Assembly (NCBI GenBank): GCA_016841525.1
Contig: JAENYZ010000006.1
Location: 62,001-126,000, forward strand
DNA from: Anaerolineaceae bacterium
GTDB lineage: Bacteria > Chloroflexota > Anaerolineae > Anaerolineales > Anaerolineaceae
Direction: 5' to 3'
DNA: 64,000 nt
Notes under the pieces: generated by a model
Database searches by the model: none
Seen by the model: only the letters and a program-made list of their open reading frames with translations
What the model was told of the DNA's origin: nothing
Part shown: piece after piece, positions 9,727 to 18,142 of the stretch
Numbering within the stretch: the first letter of the stretch is position 1
How the letters are laid out: the number at the start of each line of letters is the position of its first letter
Made by a program: the position numbers and the translations under genes

Positions 9727-10323
9727 TTACTGCGGCGGAAGTTTTACGTGGCAATTTGGGCATTCTCGGTCCAAATTTCGAACCACAAAACCGCAATTCA
9801 TACAGGTTCGAGGCTGGATATCCCCCAAGGGTGCCCCGCAGGCAATACATCGGCCTTCACTGATAGGGTTTGGTGTATTGCAATATGGACAAATATTTCG
9901 TTGTAATTTCTCTGATAGGGCTTTACCAGCGCCGTGCTGTCGCGCTGTTTTTTCAACAACCTCCCATAATTCGTCAGCAAGAGAAATGGATTCAATATCC
10001 TGAGCGATGTCATCAATACGGCCAAGCAGAGATAAGGGGTTGCGAAGCGCGCTTAATGCTGTGTAACCGAGACTGGCAGCCACGCCCAGGTAGGCTTGTT
10101 TCCCAATTTGGATTGAAACCCCATCTTCAACCTCATGAATAGTGATTGTCAGGGCTGTTTGTCCACCAGAACGCGCAGCCTGGTGCGTGGAGATCTGAAC
10201 AGCAATCTTTGGGTCACGACCAATTTGCTGAACAATGTATGAGCCGCGATTGAAATATGCAATGATATCGCGGGCAAAATCGCTGGGTTTAAGAACACCA
10301 TGAAAGAAGCGGGTATCTGGCAT
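9727..10323 (-). CDS. Zinc-ribbon protein of unknown function
   Basis: 198 residues. The first ~130 form a domain I do not recognise, with a glycine/alanine-rich hydrophobic stretch near residues 78-95. The tail carries two zinc ribbons: CPYC with CIAC, and CMNC with CPNC, ending HVKLPPQ. Such double ribbons often mediate protein-protein or nucleic-acid contacts. The gene converges on zwf with a 52-base gap and no clear terminator. No function is assigned. Confidence 0.75.
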   Translation of the reverse strand: MPDTRFFHGVLKPSDFARDIIAYFNRGSYIVQQIGRDPKIAVQISTHQAARSGGQTALTITIHEVEDGVSIQIGKQAYLGVAASLGYTALSALRNPLSLLGRIDDIAQDIESISLADELWEVVEKTARQHGAGKALSEKLQRNICPYCNTPNPISEGRCIACGAPLGDIQPRTCMNCGFVVRNLDRECPNCHVKLPPQ

Positions 10324-10388
10324 TGAAAACCTTTCTGAGATTGAATAGTACCGTTTTTACTTCACTTTCTTAATTATTCACCATGGAT

Positions 10389-10394
10389 TATAAT
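10389..10394 (+). promoter_or_regulatory. Possible -10 box before the SH3 protein
   Basis: TATAAT 30 bases upstream of the ATG at 10424. The -35 region (TTTCTT at 17 bases) is poor, so this is tentative. It lies in the divergent gap shared with the zinc-ribbon gene. Confidence 0.3.
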
Positions 10395-10423
10395 CCCTTT
10401 GCAGGTTGATAGGACTAGATTAT

Positions 10424-11059
10424 ATGATGTTCTTTATGAAAAATCGCTTGATTCGCACATCTTTTGTAATATTTTTCCTGATGATTATTGTTGGTCTGAC
10501 CCTTGTGGGGCAGGTTCAGGCGGGACCGCTCGCCCAGCAGCCCACAGGTGTGATACCAACTGTAACCAGTACGCCGCGCGGACCTTATGTGATCGTTAAT
10601 GCGATTACAGCTAATGAAACTCAAATCAATGTCAGAGCTGGTCCCAGCGCATTAACCGAAAAGGTCGGGGTATTAATTGTTGGGCAGGAAGCAAATGCGC
10701 TTGGACGGTATGGCGATTGGGTTCAAATTGAGTATCCTGGCATCCCGGGCGGTAAAGCCTGGGTTTATGGGAATTACGTCTCCATTTTTGGCGGAAATTT
10801 GCCTTTGCTGGAACCCCCGCCAACATCTACCCCGAATATGACGCAAACGGTTGACCCAACGCTTGCGGCTCAATTCTTGATCACGCCGGATTCAACACGG
10901 TTACCCACATTTACGGAGCCTCCGCCACTAGAAATTCCTACTTTCACTTCTGAAGTGAACAACGGGGGTGTGGGTGGCGTTCCTGTTGGATTGATTATTG
11001 TCGGTCTTGGATCCTTAGGTTTATTTCTTGGGGTTATTGCCCTGATCAGCGGTCGATAG
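10424..11059 (+). CDS. Exported SH3-domain protein anchored by a C-terminal helix
   Basis: About 211 residues. An N-terminal signal or anchor helix (basic residues, then FVIFFLMIIVGLTLVG) is followed by a bacterial SH3 domain (roughly residues 45-115; INVRAGPSA, VGVLIVGQEANALGRYGDWVQI, KAWVYGNYV). A Pro/Thr-rich linker and a C-terminal hydrophobic helix come next (about 183-208). SH3b domains bind peptidoglycan or other surface ligands; the topology suggests an envelope protein. The start is uncertain: TTG 10406, ATG 10424 and ATG 10436 are all in frame. The same SH3 plus Thr/Pro-linker design recurs in the DUF389 protein at 45029-46462. Confidence 0.75.
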   Translation: MMFFMKNRLIRTSFVIFFLMIIVGLTLVGQVQAGPLAQQPTGVIPTVTSTPRGPYVIVNAITANETQINVRAGPSALTEKVGVLIVGQEANALGRYGDWVQIEYPGIPGGKAWVYGNYVSIFGGNLPLLEPPPTSTPNMTQTVDPTLAAQFLITPDSTRLPTFTEPPPLEIPTFTSEVNNGGVGGVPVGLIIVGLGSLGLFLGVIALISGR

Positions 11060-11062
11060 CCT

Positions 11063-11719
11063 TTATTGACTGAAAAAGTTACCCAAGCCCTTAAAACAAT
11101 CCGCGCTTAACTTGTGACCGATATCCGCTTCACAAAAAGTGACATTGGCTTGATGTTCTTCAAGCCATTTTGCAGATTCAGAGGCCTTGTTGATCGGGAT
11201 GATCTCGTCCTGAGAGCCATGGGCAATGAAAAAATCTTTATTCTTAATCCCGTCAGGATCGATGGAAGATCGCCAAGTCTGAGGAATGAAACTTGCTAAT
11301 GCAGCAATCTTATTGATTTTTTCGGGATATAAAAAGGCTAAAGCATAAGCCATCACAGCACCCTGGCTAAACCCCATGACGTCATAGCTGGTAGTTTTTA
11401 TCCCATTATCCTCCAGCCAAATTTCGACGCGATCCATCAGTTGGTCTGCCAGCGTTTGATACGTGTCAAGCCCTGGCCACTGCGGGGTGATTTTATGCCA
11501 GGCGAATTGCTCTGCCCCAATTTTTACAGGCGCCCTGGGCGCAATGAAGAGATGTGTTTCATGCAACGGATTTGTCAAAATCCACATCACATTTTCATTT
11601 CCCATGTAACCGTGAAGCAGCAGCAAGACCCGCGTTTGATCACTTAATTGGGGCGGTTGTTTAATCCTGAAGGTCCAATCTTTGATTATTGTTTCCTGTG
11701 GATTATTGTTTTCACTCAT
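11063..11719 (-). CDS. Carboxylesterase / phospholipase-type alpha/beta hydrolase
   Basis: 218 residues with a complete alpha/beta-hydrolase layout: LLLHGYMGNE near residue 33, the nucleophile elbow GFSQGA around 118, Asp in HGSQDEIIP and His in DIGHKLS near the end. Size and motifs fit the phospholipase/carboxylesterase (YpfH/EstB-like) group that hydrolyses short acyl esters or thioesters in the cytosol. There is no signal peptide. It converges on the SH3 gene with a 3-base gap, and the patatin gene lies 32 bases upstream on the same strand, so two lipid or ester hydrolases may be co-expressed. Physiological substrate unknown. Confidence 0.85.
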   Translation of the reverse strand: MSENNNPQETIIKDWTFRIKQPPQLSDQTRVLLLLHGYMGNENVMWILTNPLHETHLFIAPRAPVKIGAEQFAWHKITPQWPGLDTYQTLADQLMDRVEIWLEDNGIKTTSYDVMGFSQGAVMAYALAFLYPEKINKIAALASFIPQTWRSSIDPDGIKNKDFFIAHGSQDEIIPINKASESAKWLEEHQANVTFCEADIGHKLSADCFKGLGNFFSQ

Positions 11720-11751
11720 AATTTTGTTCTATCACCTAAAATAATTACTGA

Positions 11752-12672
11752 CTAATCTAAATCTCCCCAAATCTCGGGCTTTTCACCAGGTATGAACTTA
11801 CCCTTTACTCTTCGTTGAAGCTTTTTCATCCAATTTGCTTCCGATTCAATTTGTGTTAAGACTTCTTCCGTGGCAATCATCCCTTCCCGGATCATTTCTT
11901 CAGCATCGATATTTTGCAGTAAACCGATATGGCCAACCCGGGGTGTGATGATGACCTCAGGTTTATGAACCTGCATTGACAATTCTGACAAGTGTTTACT
12001 GCTGACCTCAATGGATCGCGTGAAAATCTTAAGTGCTTCCACCGGGCGTAATTTTGTTAACCGCTCAACAATTGAACTTGGACCTGGGATTGAGATGGGG
12101 AGGGGAAGTTCATCAGGAACCCAGTCCTCCGGTGTCTTATGAAGCATGACTGCAATTACGGGGAGGTCAGGGCACATCCAACGGGCAACCTGTACAGGAA
12201 CGGGATCTAAAACGCCGCCATCTATCAATATACGGCCGCCTATTTCCTGGCTTGGGAAAACGCCCGGAACAGCAATTGTTGCCAGGACGGCATCAATGAC
12301 CTTTCCTTTGGTTAGAATAATTTCTTCACCAGAATATAAACTTACCGCAGTGGCGGCAAAGGGAATTTTTAATTCATCAAAAGTGCGATCTGCTAATAGC
12401 TCTGATAGGATTTTGGTAATACCTGAAAGTCCTAAAAGAGAAGGCTGGTCGTTTGATTGGTGCCAGAATGATCGGTTTGCATTCATCTCATTGACGGTTT
12501 TTTCGATTTTTTCTGTACTGAACCCTGCTGCATAAACAGCACCAACCAGTCCACCAGCACTGGTGCCGGCAATTGCTTTTATTTGAAAACCGTGGTTTTC
12601 TAATGCTCTCAACACGCCGATGTGAGCGACGCCTCGAACACCGCCGCCGCCTAAAGCAAGTGTAATTTCCAT
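11752..12672 (-). CDS. Patatin-like phospholipase (NTE/RssA type)
   Basis: 306 residues. The oxyanion motif GGGGVRGVAHIG, the nucleophile GTSAGG and the catalytic Asp in IDGGVLDPVPV form the Ser-Asp dyad of patatin-type lipid acyl hydrolases. Length and the GGGxRG...GxSxG...DGG order match the bacterial NTE/RssA group. The ATG at 12670-12672 is chosen because the upstream GTG at 12684 abuts the AAGGAG ribosome site. It lies upstream of the esterase gene and diverges from smpB. Cytoplasmic or membrane-peripheral; substrate not inferable. Confidence 0.92.
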   Translation of the reverse strand: MEITLALGGGGVRGVAHIGVLRALENHGFQIKAIAGTSAGGLVGAVYAAGFSTEKIEKTVNEMNANRSFWHQSNDQPSLLGLSGITKILSELLADRTFDELKIPFAATAVSLYSGEEIILTKGKVIDAVLATIAVPGVFPSQEIGGRILIDGGVLDPVPVQVARWMCPDLPVIAVMLHKTPEDWVPDELPLPISIPGPSSIVERLTKLRPVEALKIFTRSIEVSSKHLSELSMQVHKPEVIITPRVGHIGLLQNIDAEEMIREGMIATEEVLTQIESEANWMKKLQRRVKGKFIPGEKPEIWGDLD

Positions 12673-12819
12673 ACAGTAAAACACTCCTTAATAGATTTTT
12701 CTCTCAATTCATTATTATACCCATGAGTCACTGGCTTATTGAAGATTAATCGATCAGAGCTCGCTGTAATTTGGTGAGGTGATTTATTAACACCCCAGTC
12801 TGTGTTAAAATTAGTCATT

Positions 12820-13278
12820 ATGAATGGAATAAAGATTATTTCGAGAAATCGAAAAGCAAAATTTGAATACGAATTATTTGACAATTTCGAAGCCGGAATA
12901 GAGCTTCGGGGGTCGGAAATAAAATCTATCCGTGCCCGGCAGGTTTCTCTTTCAGAAGCATATGTAAGGACCAATGGACGCCAGGCTTGGTTGGTTGGGG
13001 CACACATCGCTCCTTATGATCAGGCAAGTGCGTTTAACCATGATCCTGAACGTGAGCGAAGGTTGTTACTGCATAAACGTGAAATCAGTGCATTATGGGA
13101 TGGCGTTCGTTTGAAGGGGATGACAATCATACCTACGATGCTGTACCTTAGGGATGGGCTTGCAAAAGTAGAAATTGCATTGGCTAAAGGAAAACGCCAA
13201 TATGATAAGCGCCAGTCAATTAAGAAACGCGACATGGAACGAGAAGTCGAACGAACGCTGGATCGTCGCGATCGATGA
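12820..13278 (+). CDS. smpB: tmRNA-binding protein SmpB
   Basis: 152 residues. SmpB brings tmRNA to stalled ribosomes for trans-translation. The N-terminal RNRKAKFEYEL, the core ELRGSEIKSIR, and the basic tail with KGKRQYDKRQSIKKRDMERE are family hallmarks. A GTG at 12802 is in frame, but the ATG at 12820 starts at the conserved region. No ssrA (tmRNA) gene is recognisable in the flanking intergenic sequence. It opens a same-strand series that runs to yggT. Confidence 0.96.
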   Translation: MNGIKIISRNRKAKFEYELFDNFEAGIELRGSEIKSIRARQVSLSEAYVRTNGRQAWLVGAHIAPYDQASAFNHDPERERRLLLHKREISALWDGVRLKGMTIIPTMLYLRDGLAKVEIALAKGKRQYDKRQSIKKRDMEREVERTLDRRDR

Positions 13279-13323
13279 TATTGGCAATGCATCTGATCAT
13301 AATTTCATGAAAGTGACGACCTT

Positions 13324-14031
13324 GTGCTGAACAATAATCTCATCGCCCTGGCAATAACACTGGTTATTGCTTTATTGTGGCTGCGCATTAACGATTATTT
13401 TGCTCATAAAGGGTGGGTGACCAGCAAAACCAGCAGAAAAATCATTCATATAGGCACAGGCCCAATTTTTGTTTTATGTTGGTTGCTTTTTAATCCTTCA
13501 CCAATTGCGCCTTTTATTGCTGCAGTTGTACCCTTAGGGATTACCTTACAATTTGCCCTCGTGGGTTCTGGCGTGATCAAAGATCCTTCCGCTGTTGCAG
13601 CAATGTCACGCTCTGGAGACCGAAAAGAGATTCTTAAAGGTCCGCTTTTCTATGGACTGGTATTTGTCATTTTGACGATTGTTTTCTGGCGTAATTCAGC
13701 AATTGGCATCGTGGGTTTAATGATTTTGTGCGGCGGTGACGGCCTGGCTGATATTATTGGCAGTCATGTGGGCGGTTACAAGCTGCCGTGGTCTCAAAAG
13801 AAAACGCTCGCAGGTTCAATGACGGTGCTGATTGGGGGTTTTTTATTTGCCTTTTTGATGGTTTGGGTATTTATCAGCCAGGGATATTTAGATCTCACTC
13901 CTGGTGAAATAATTTTGCCCATTTTCATTATTGCGTTAATTTCAGCCTTTGTAGAATCATTGCCTTTTGAAAACATCGACAACGTTACTATACCGCTTGT
14001 TTCAATTATTATTGGGATGATTGTCTTTTAG
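13324..14031 (+). CDS. Phytol/dolichol kinase-like membrane enzyme (CdsA superfamily)
   Basis: 235 residues, mostly membrane-spanning (about seven hydrophobic segments). SRKIIHIGTGP near residue 38 and GGDGLADIIGSHVGG with KKTLAGSMT around 138-162 are the signatures of the CTP-dependent polyprenol/phytol kinase branch of the phosphatidate cytidylyltransferase superfamily. A role phosphorylating an isoprenoid alcohol, or a related lipid-activation step, is inferred. It starts with GTG at 13324 and sits 17 bases before hutH. In a non-photosynthetic bacterium phytol as substrate is uncertain. Confidence 0.8.
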   Translation: MLNNNLIALAITLVIALLWLRINDYFAHKGWVTSKTSRKIIHIGTGPIFVLCWLLFNPSPIAPFIAAVVPLGITLQFALVGSGVIKDPSAVAAMSRSGDRKEILKGPLFYGLVFVILTIVFWRNSAIGIVGLMILCGGDGLADIIGSHVGGYKLPWSQKKTLAGSMTVLIGGFLFAFLMVWVFISQGYLDLTPGEIILPIFIIALISAFVESLPFENIDNVTIPLVSIIIGMIVF

Positions 14032-14048
14032 ATAACAGGAGTTGTGTT

Positions 14049-15602
14049 TTGAAACAGATAATTATTGATGGTCAGAGCCTTCGAATTGAGGATGTTATTG
14101 CGGTCGCAAGGCACGGTGCAAAGGTTGCGCTTGCTGAATCAGCAAAGGAAGCAATCAAGGAATCGCGCCAGTGGGTGGATCAAATTATAAGCCGTGGTGA
14201 TCCTGTGTACGGGATCAATACCGGTTTTGGTATTTTCGCTGATTATCAAATTCCATCTGAAGATTCTGCACAATTAAGCCGTAACCTGATCCTGAGTCAT
14301 GCGGTTGGCACGGGAAGCACATTGGATGAGGAGATCGTGAGGGCGGCGATTCTTGTTCGCGCAAATACGCTTGCAAAGGGGTTTTCAGGTGTCAGGGTTG
14401 ATGTGGTCGAAACTTTGATTGCCTTATTAAACAAAGACGTAATTCCTGTTGTTCCTTCTCAAGGCTCATTGGGGTCCTCAGGCGATCTTGCACCTCTTTC
14501 ACACCTTGCCCTTGTTTTCACCCGAGATGAGAAGGATAATGAGAAAGAGTCGGGACAGGCAGTTTTTGAGGGTGAAGTATTAACGGGCAAAGAAGCCATG
14601 AAGCGAGCTGGTATTGAGCGGATAATCCTTGGTTCAAAAGAAGGGTTGGCACTTAATAACGGCGCAACATTCTCAGCTGCAATTGCAGCCCTGGCAATTC
14701 ATGATGCTGAGACTTTGTTGAATGCCGGCGAGATATCTCTTTCGATGACGCTGGAAGCTGTGATGGGATGTTTGGCGGCATTTGATGAACGATTACATCA
14801 AGCAAGAGGACATGAAGGACAGACACGAGTAGCAAAATCAGTTCGTGAGCTAACCGATGGGAGCTCGCTGATCAATGCTTATGGCAGGGTGCAGGACGCT
14901 TATTCGTTGAGGTGTGCCCCACAGGTTCAGGGCGTTGCCTGGGATACATTGGACTTTGTTAAGAAAATCATAGAAACAGAAATAAACGCAGCCACGGATA
15001 ACCCCCTGCTGTTTGCTCCTGGCGTAGCTGTATCTGGGGGGAATTTTCACGGCGAACCAGTTGGCGTTGCGATGGATTTTATGAGCATTGTCATGTCAGA
15101 AGTTGCTTCAATTTCTGAAAGGCGCGTTTTTAGATTAACCGATGGTCATTTAAACGCCGATCTCCCGCCCATGCTGGTTGATCGCTTATCGGCTGCGGGA
15201 TTAAACTCTGGCTTGATGATGCCGCAATACACGGCGGCATCCCTTGTACTCGAGAACCAGACTCTGGCATCTCCTGATTCCGTGCGGTCTTTGCCCACAT
15301 CTGCGGAACAGGAAGATCACAATGCAAATGCAATGACAGCAGCCAGGCATACAAGAGAGATCATTACCAATACAGCCCACGTACTTGCAATTGAACTCTA
15401 TACCGCAGCCAGAGCGCTGGACCTGCGCCTGAGGCAGGACCCGGAGCTGGTACTGGGAAAGGGTACAGGAAAAGCATACACCCTGATTCGTGAAAATGTG
15501 CCTTATCAACCGGGTGATGCATGGTGGGGTCCTGAAATTGAGGAAGTTAAAAAATTGATAGTGAATGAAAAATTAACATCAATCAAATATAATCAAAGTT
15601 GA
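14049..15602 (+). CDS. hutH: Histidine ammonia-lyase (HAL/PAL family)
   Basis: 517 residues. Converts L-histidine to trans-urocanate and ammonia. The MIO-forming loop reads GSLGSSGDLAPLSH, so the cyclising triad is Ser-Ser-Gly instead of the common Ala-Ser-Gly, a variant allowed in the family pattern. Other active-site blocks are present: YGINTGFG, LSHAVGTG, ALNNGA, QDAYSLRCAPQVQG, SGGNFHGEP and AEQEDHNAN. The start is TTG at 14049 with AGGAG at 14037-14041. No hutU, hutI or hutG is nearby, so histidine catabolism is either encoded elsewhere or the enzyme has another role. Related aromatic ammonia-lyases or aminomutases cannot be excluded. Confidence 0.88.
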   Translation: MKQIIIDGQSLRIEDVIAVARHGAKVALAESAKEAIKESRQWVDQIISRGDPVYGINTGFGIFADYQIPSEDSAQLSRNLILSHAVGTGSTLDEEIVRAAILVRANTLAKGFSGVRVDVVETLIALLNKDVIPVVPSQGSLGSSGDLAPLSHLALVFTRDEKDNEKESGQAVFEGEVLTGKEAMKRAGIERIILGSKEGLALNNGATFSAAIAALAIHDAETLLNAGEISLSMTLEAVMGCLAAFDERLHQARGHEGQTRVAKSVRELTDGSSLINAYGRVQDAYSLRCAPQVQGVAWDTLDFVKKIIETEINAATDNPLLFAPGVAVSGGNFHGEPVGVAMDFMSIVMSEVASISERRVFRLTDGHLNADLPPMLVDRLSAAGLNSGLMMPQYTAASLVLENQTLASPDSVRSLPTSAEQEDHNANAMTAARHTREIITNTAHVLAIELYTAARALDLRLRQDPELVLGKGTGKAYTLIRENVPYQPGDAWWGPEIEEVKKLIVNEKLTSIKYNQS

Positions 15603-15636
15603 CTTTGATGATAAATTGGATTAGATTAATCATATT

Positions 15637-16770
15637 ATGAAACCAGGCGATAATTTTTCACGACGCGAATTTATAAAATTACTTGGCTTGACCCTGGGTG
15701 GTCTTGCTTTAAGTGGTAATTCACTGGATCGAGTGTTTGCTGAAAGCGGTTTATTGAGAAATCAGCAGCTTGTTCTACCTGAATTTCCTTTGAATACACC
15801 CTTGGGCAGGATTTGCTCGGGGGATCCGGGCGCGCATTTTCCACTGAAGAGTGAGCCTTACTGGGATGCACCAGAGGTTGGTGCCGCCTGGAGAGATGAT
15901 GTCTTTGAGTGGAAAAAGGAAGTGATCGCAAAGCAGCTTGACCCGATTCGGATAAATCAACGTTGGGTTGAAACCGAAGCAGGGTATATTTATGGTGAGT
16001 ACGTCCAGAAATCGAAACACATTCCACAAGAACCCCTTTTAGAATTGCCAGAAACACCAACAGGAGAACGGGGTATGTGGGTAGAGATTGTGACCCCATA
16101 TACCGGGATGACCTTTGCCAGACCGCCTTCACAATATTGGATTCGCGATGTTGTCAATCCTCGGCTGTATTATTCTCAAGTTTTTTGGGCATACGATGTT
16201 AGAAGGAATCCCGAAAACGGCAAAGTAGAATACCTGTTAAGGCAGCTCTACGGTGCATATGCAGATGCATATTGGGTGGACGCATCTGTTTGCCGGCAGA
16301 TAACACCGGAAGAAATTGCGCCCATTCATCCCGATGCAGAGGACAAACATGTTGTTGTGAATTTGATGTATCAAACGATGGCTTGTTACGAGGGCGATGA
16401 GGAGGTCTTTTTTGCGAAGGTCACAACAGGCGGCATTGGTGAAGAAGGTGAATGGTTGACACCTTTAGGCACCCATACGATTTGGCGAAAGATCCTTTCA
16501 ACGCACATGAGCGCAGGACCTGCCGTCGGGAATTATGATATTTCTGGTGTCCCGTGGACAACCCTTTTTGACAATAACGGCGCAGCTATACACTCCACCT
16601 ATTGGCACAATAATTTTGGTACGGCACGCTCCCATGGCTGTGTCAATGCGCGGCCTGAAGATGCAAAATGGGTCTGGCGTTGGACTGCACCACATGTCGA
16701 TTATTATCCCGGTGAAAAGACAATTCAAGGTCTGAACCAATCGACTAAAGTCGAAGTCATTCACGGATAG
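15637..16770 (+). CDS. Tat-exported L,D-transpeptidase (YkuD domain)
   Basis: 377 residues. A twin-arginine signal (SRREFIK, then a hydrophobic stretch ending near FAES) directs export. The C-terminal YkuD domain has the catalytic His in AAIHSTYWHNNFG and the SHGCVNARPEDA motif with nucleophile Cys. The family makes 3-3 peptidoglycan crosslinks or attaches proteins to peptidoglycan. The N-terminal ~220 residues form a region I cannot assign. The gene precedes ccdA by 13 bases and a TlpA-like thioredoxin, which is notable because the catalytic Cys would work in an extracytoplasmic thiol environment. Confidence 0.9.
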   Translation: MKPGDNFSRREFIKLLGLTLGGLALSGNSLDRVFAESGLLRNQQLVLPEFPLNTPLGRICSGDPGAHFPLKSEPYWDAPEVGAAWRDDVFEWKKEVIAKQLDPIRINQRWVETEAGYIYGEYVQKSKHIPQEPLLELPETPTGERGMWVEIVTPYTGMTFARPPSQYWIRDVVNPRLYYSQVFWAYDVRRNPENGKVEYLLRQLYGAYADAYWVDASVCRQITPEEIAPIHPDAEDKHVVVNLMYQTMACYEGDEEVFFAKVTTGGIGEEGEWLTPLGTHTIWRKILSTHMSAGPAVGNYDISGVPWTTLFDNNGAAIHSTYWHNNFGTARSHGCVNARPEDAKWVWRWTAPHVDYYPGEKTIQGLNQSTKVEVIHG

Positions 16771-16783
16771 GCGGTTTTTTTTT

Positions 16784-17509
16784 ATGAGTGCAGCGAATGT
16801 CTCTATTGGTCTGGCTTTTTTGGCTGGATTAGCTTCATTTTTTTCTCCTTGTGTTTTTTCCCTCGTGCCTGCCTACATTGGTTACCTGAGCGGGCGTTCT
16901 CTCTCAAAATCCAATGAAACACACACAACTGACCGCATGGGGACTTTTTTCCACGGTGTGGCTTTTGTTCTTGGTTTTAGTTTTGTTTTTGTTTCTTTAG
17001 GGCTTGCCTTTTCAGTACTGAGTCAATTCTTTTTCCAGGTAAGAGATATTCTTGCAAAAGTTGGCGGGGTGATCATCATTCTTTTTGGTTTGCACATGAC
17101 AGGACTGCTTCATCTTCCATTTTTGGATTACGATTTTCGAATTCAGTCTAAGGTCGGGAAAGGCAGCAGTCTGATCTCATCTTTCTTAATGGGTGTATTT
17201 TTCTCGGCAGGCTGGTCTCCCTGTGTGGGTCCAACCCTTGGCTTGATATTGACCCTGGCTATTCAGGGCGGAAACACGGGGCAGGGTGTGTTACTGCTCA
17301 GTTCATATTCCCTGGGGATGGGCATTCCTTTTCTCGCTGCAGCGTTGGGGGTTGGTTGGGTGACTGAAATCCTGAGAAAATACAGCAAAGCCATGCAAAT
17401 CGCACAAATCGTAATGGGCGCCTTGTTGATTATTGTGGGCATTTTATTGTTTTTAGGTATTTACCAGCAGCTTGTTACTTTTGAATCACTAATCGATTTT
17501 GGAATATAG
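16784..17509 (+). CDS. ccdA: CcdA-type thiol-disulfide transporter
   Basis: 241 residues with about six membrane helices. The paired cysteine motifs FFSPCVFSLVPAY (helix 1) and WSPCVGPTLG (helix 4) are the redox pair of the CcdA/DsbD-beta family, which moves electrons from cytoplasmic thioredoxin across the membrane to periplasm-facing thioredoxin-like proteins. The next gene, 4 bases downstream, is such a protein, so the two form a transmembrane thiol-reduction pair. Cytochrome c maturation is the classical role, but no cytochrome or ccm gene is near; general reduction of exported cysteines is equally plausible. Confidence 0.93.
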   Translation: MSAANVSIGLAFLAGLASFFSPCVFSLVPAYIGYLSGRSLSKSNETHTTDRMGTFFHGVAFVLGFSFVFVSLGLAFSVLSQFFFQVRDILAKVGGVIIILFGLHMTGLLHLPFLDYDFRIQSKVGKGSSLISSFLMGVFFSAGWSPCVGPTLGLILTLAIQGGNTGQGVLLLSSYSLGMGIPFLAAALGVGWVTEILRKYSKAMQIAQIVMGALLIIVGILLFLGIYQQLVTFESLIDFGI

Positions 17510-17513
17510 AGAA

Positions 17514-18140
17514 ATGAAAAATCGGCCTTCAAAAAATCGAAAATATATTATTGATATCCTGATTATTATTGTCATTCTTGTTATGGCTGCGATCATTTAT
17601 TACCGGGTGGACCAGATGATTGATGATCGTAAATCTTCTGAAGATGAAATTGAAGCGGTTTCAAAAAACACGCCAGAAGCGATAATTTCACCGACGTCTG
17701 ATGAACAAGCGCCAACACAACCAAGTGTAGTACCAGCATTTGGTTTTAATTTAAGTAATTTGGACGGGGAAAACGTTGCTTTGTCAGATCACCTGGGAAA
17801 AGCAGTCATGGTCAATTTCTGGGCTACCTGGTGTCCGCCCTGTCGAAATGAAATGCCGATCATTCAAGACTTTGCCGCTGCCCACCCAGACGGACTGGTT
17901 GTTTTGGCAATCAATGCAGGTGAAGAAAGCCTGGAGGTTGAGAATTTTGTCAACAGCCATAATTTGGATGCCATAAATTTCTTAATGGACCCAACCAACA
18001 GCGTATCAGATCTTTACAGGGTACCGGGCTTACCGACATCCCTGTTCATTGATGCGGAAGGCTTATTGCAAAATGTTCATATTGGGGAATTAAATGAGGC
18101 TTACCTGGCAGAATATTTAGCCGGGATTGGGGTGAAATAA
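17514..18140 (+). CDS. Membrane-anchored TlpA/ResA-like thiol-disulfide oxidoreductase
   Basis: 208 residues: an N-terminal membrane anchor (about residues 10-30), a polar spacer, then a thioredoxin fold with the active site WATWCPPCRNEMP and the cis-Pro loop VPGLPTSLFID. It is predicted to face outside and receive electrons from CcdA. A TTG at 17499 is in frame but lies within ccdA; the ATG at 17514 is preferred. The next gene follows after 2 bases, so ccdA, this gene and the DUF2085 fusion are surely co-transcribed. Confidence 0.92.
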   Translation: MKNRPSKNRKYIIDILIIIVILVMAAIIYYRVDQMIDDRKSSEDEIEAVSKNTPEAIISPTSDEQAPTQPSVVPAFGFNLSNLDGENVALSDHLGKAVMVNFWATWCPPCRNEMPIIQDFAAAHPDGLVVLAINAGEESLEVENFVNSHNLDAINFLMDPTNSVSDLYRVPGLPTSLFIDAEGLLQNVHIGELNEAYLAEYLAGIGVK

Positions 18141-18142
18141 GC

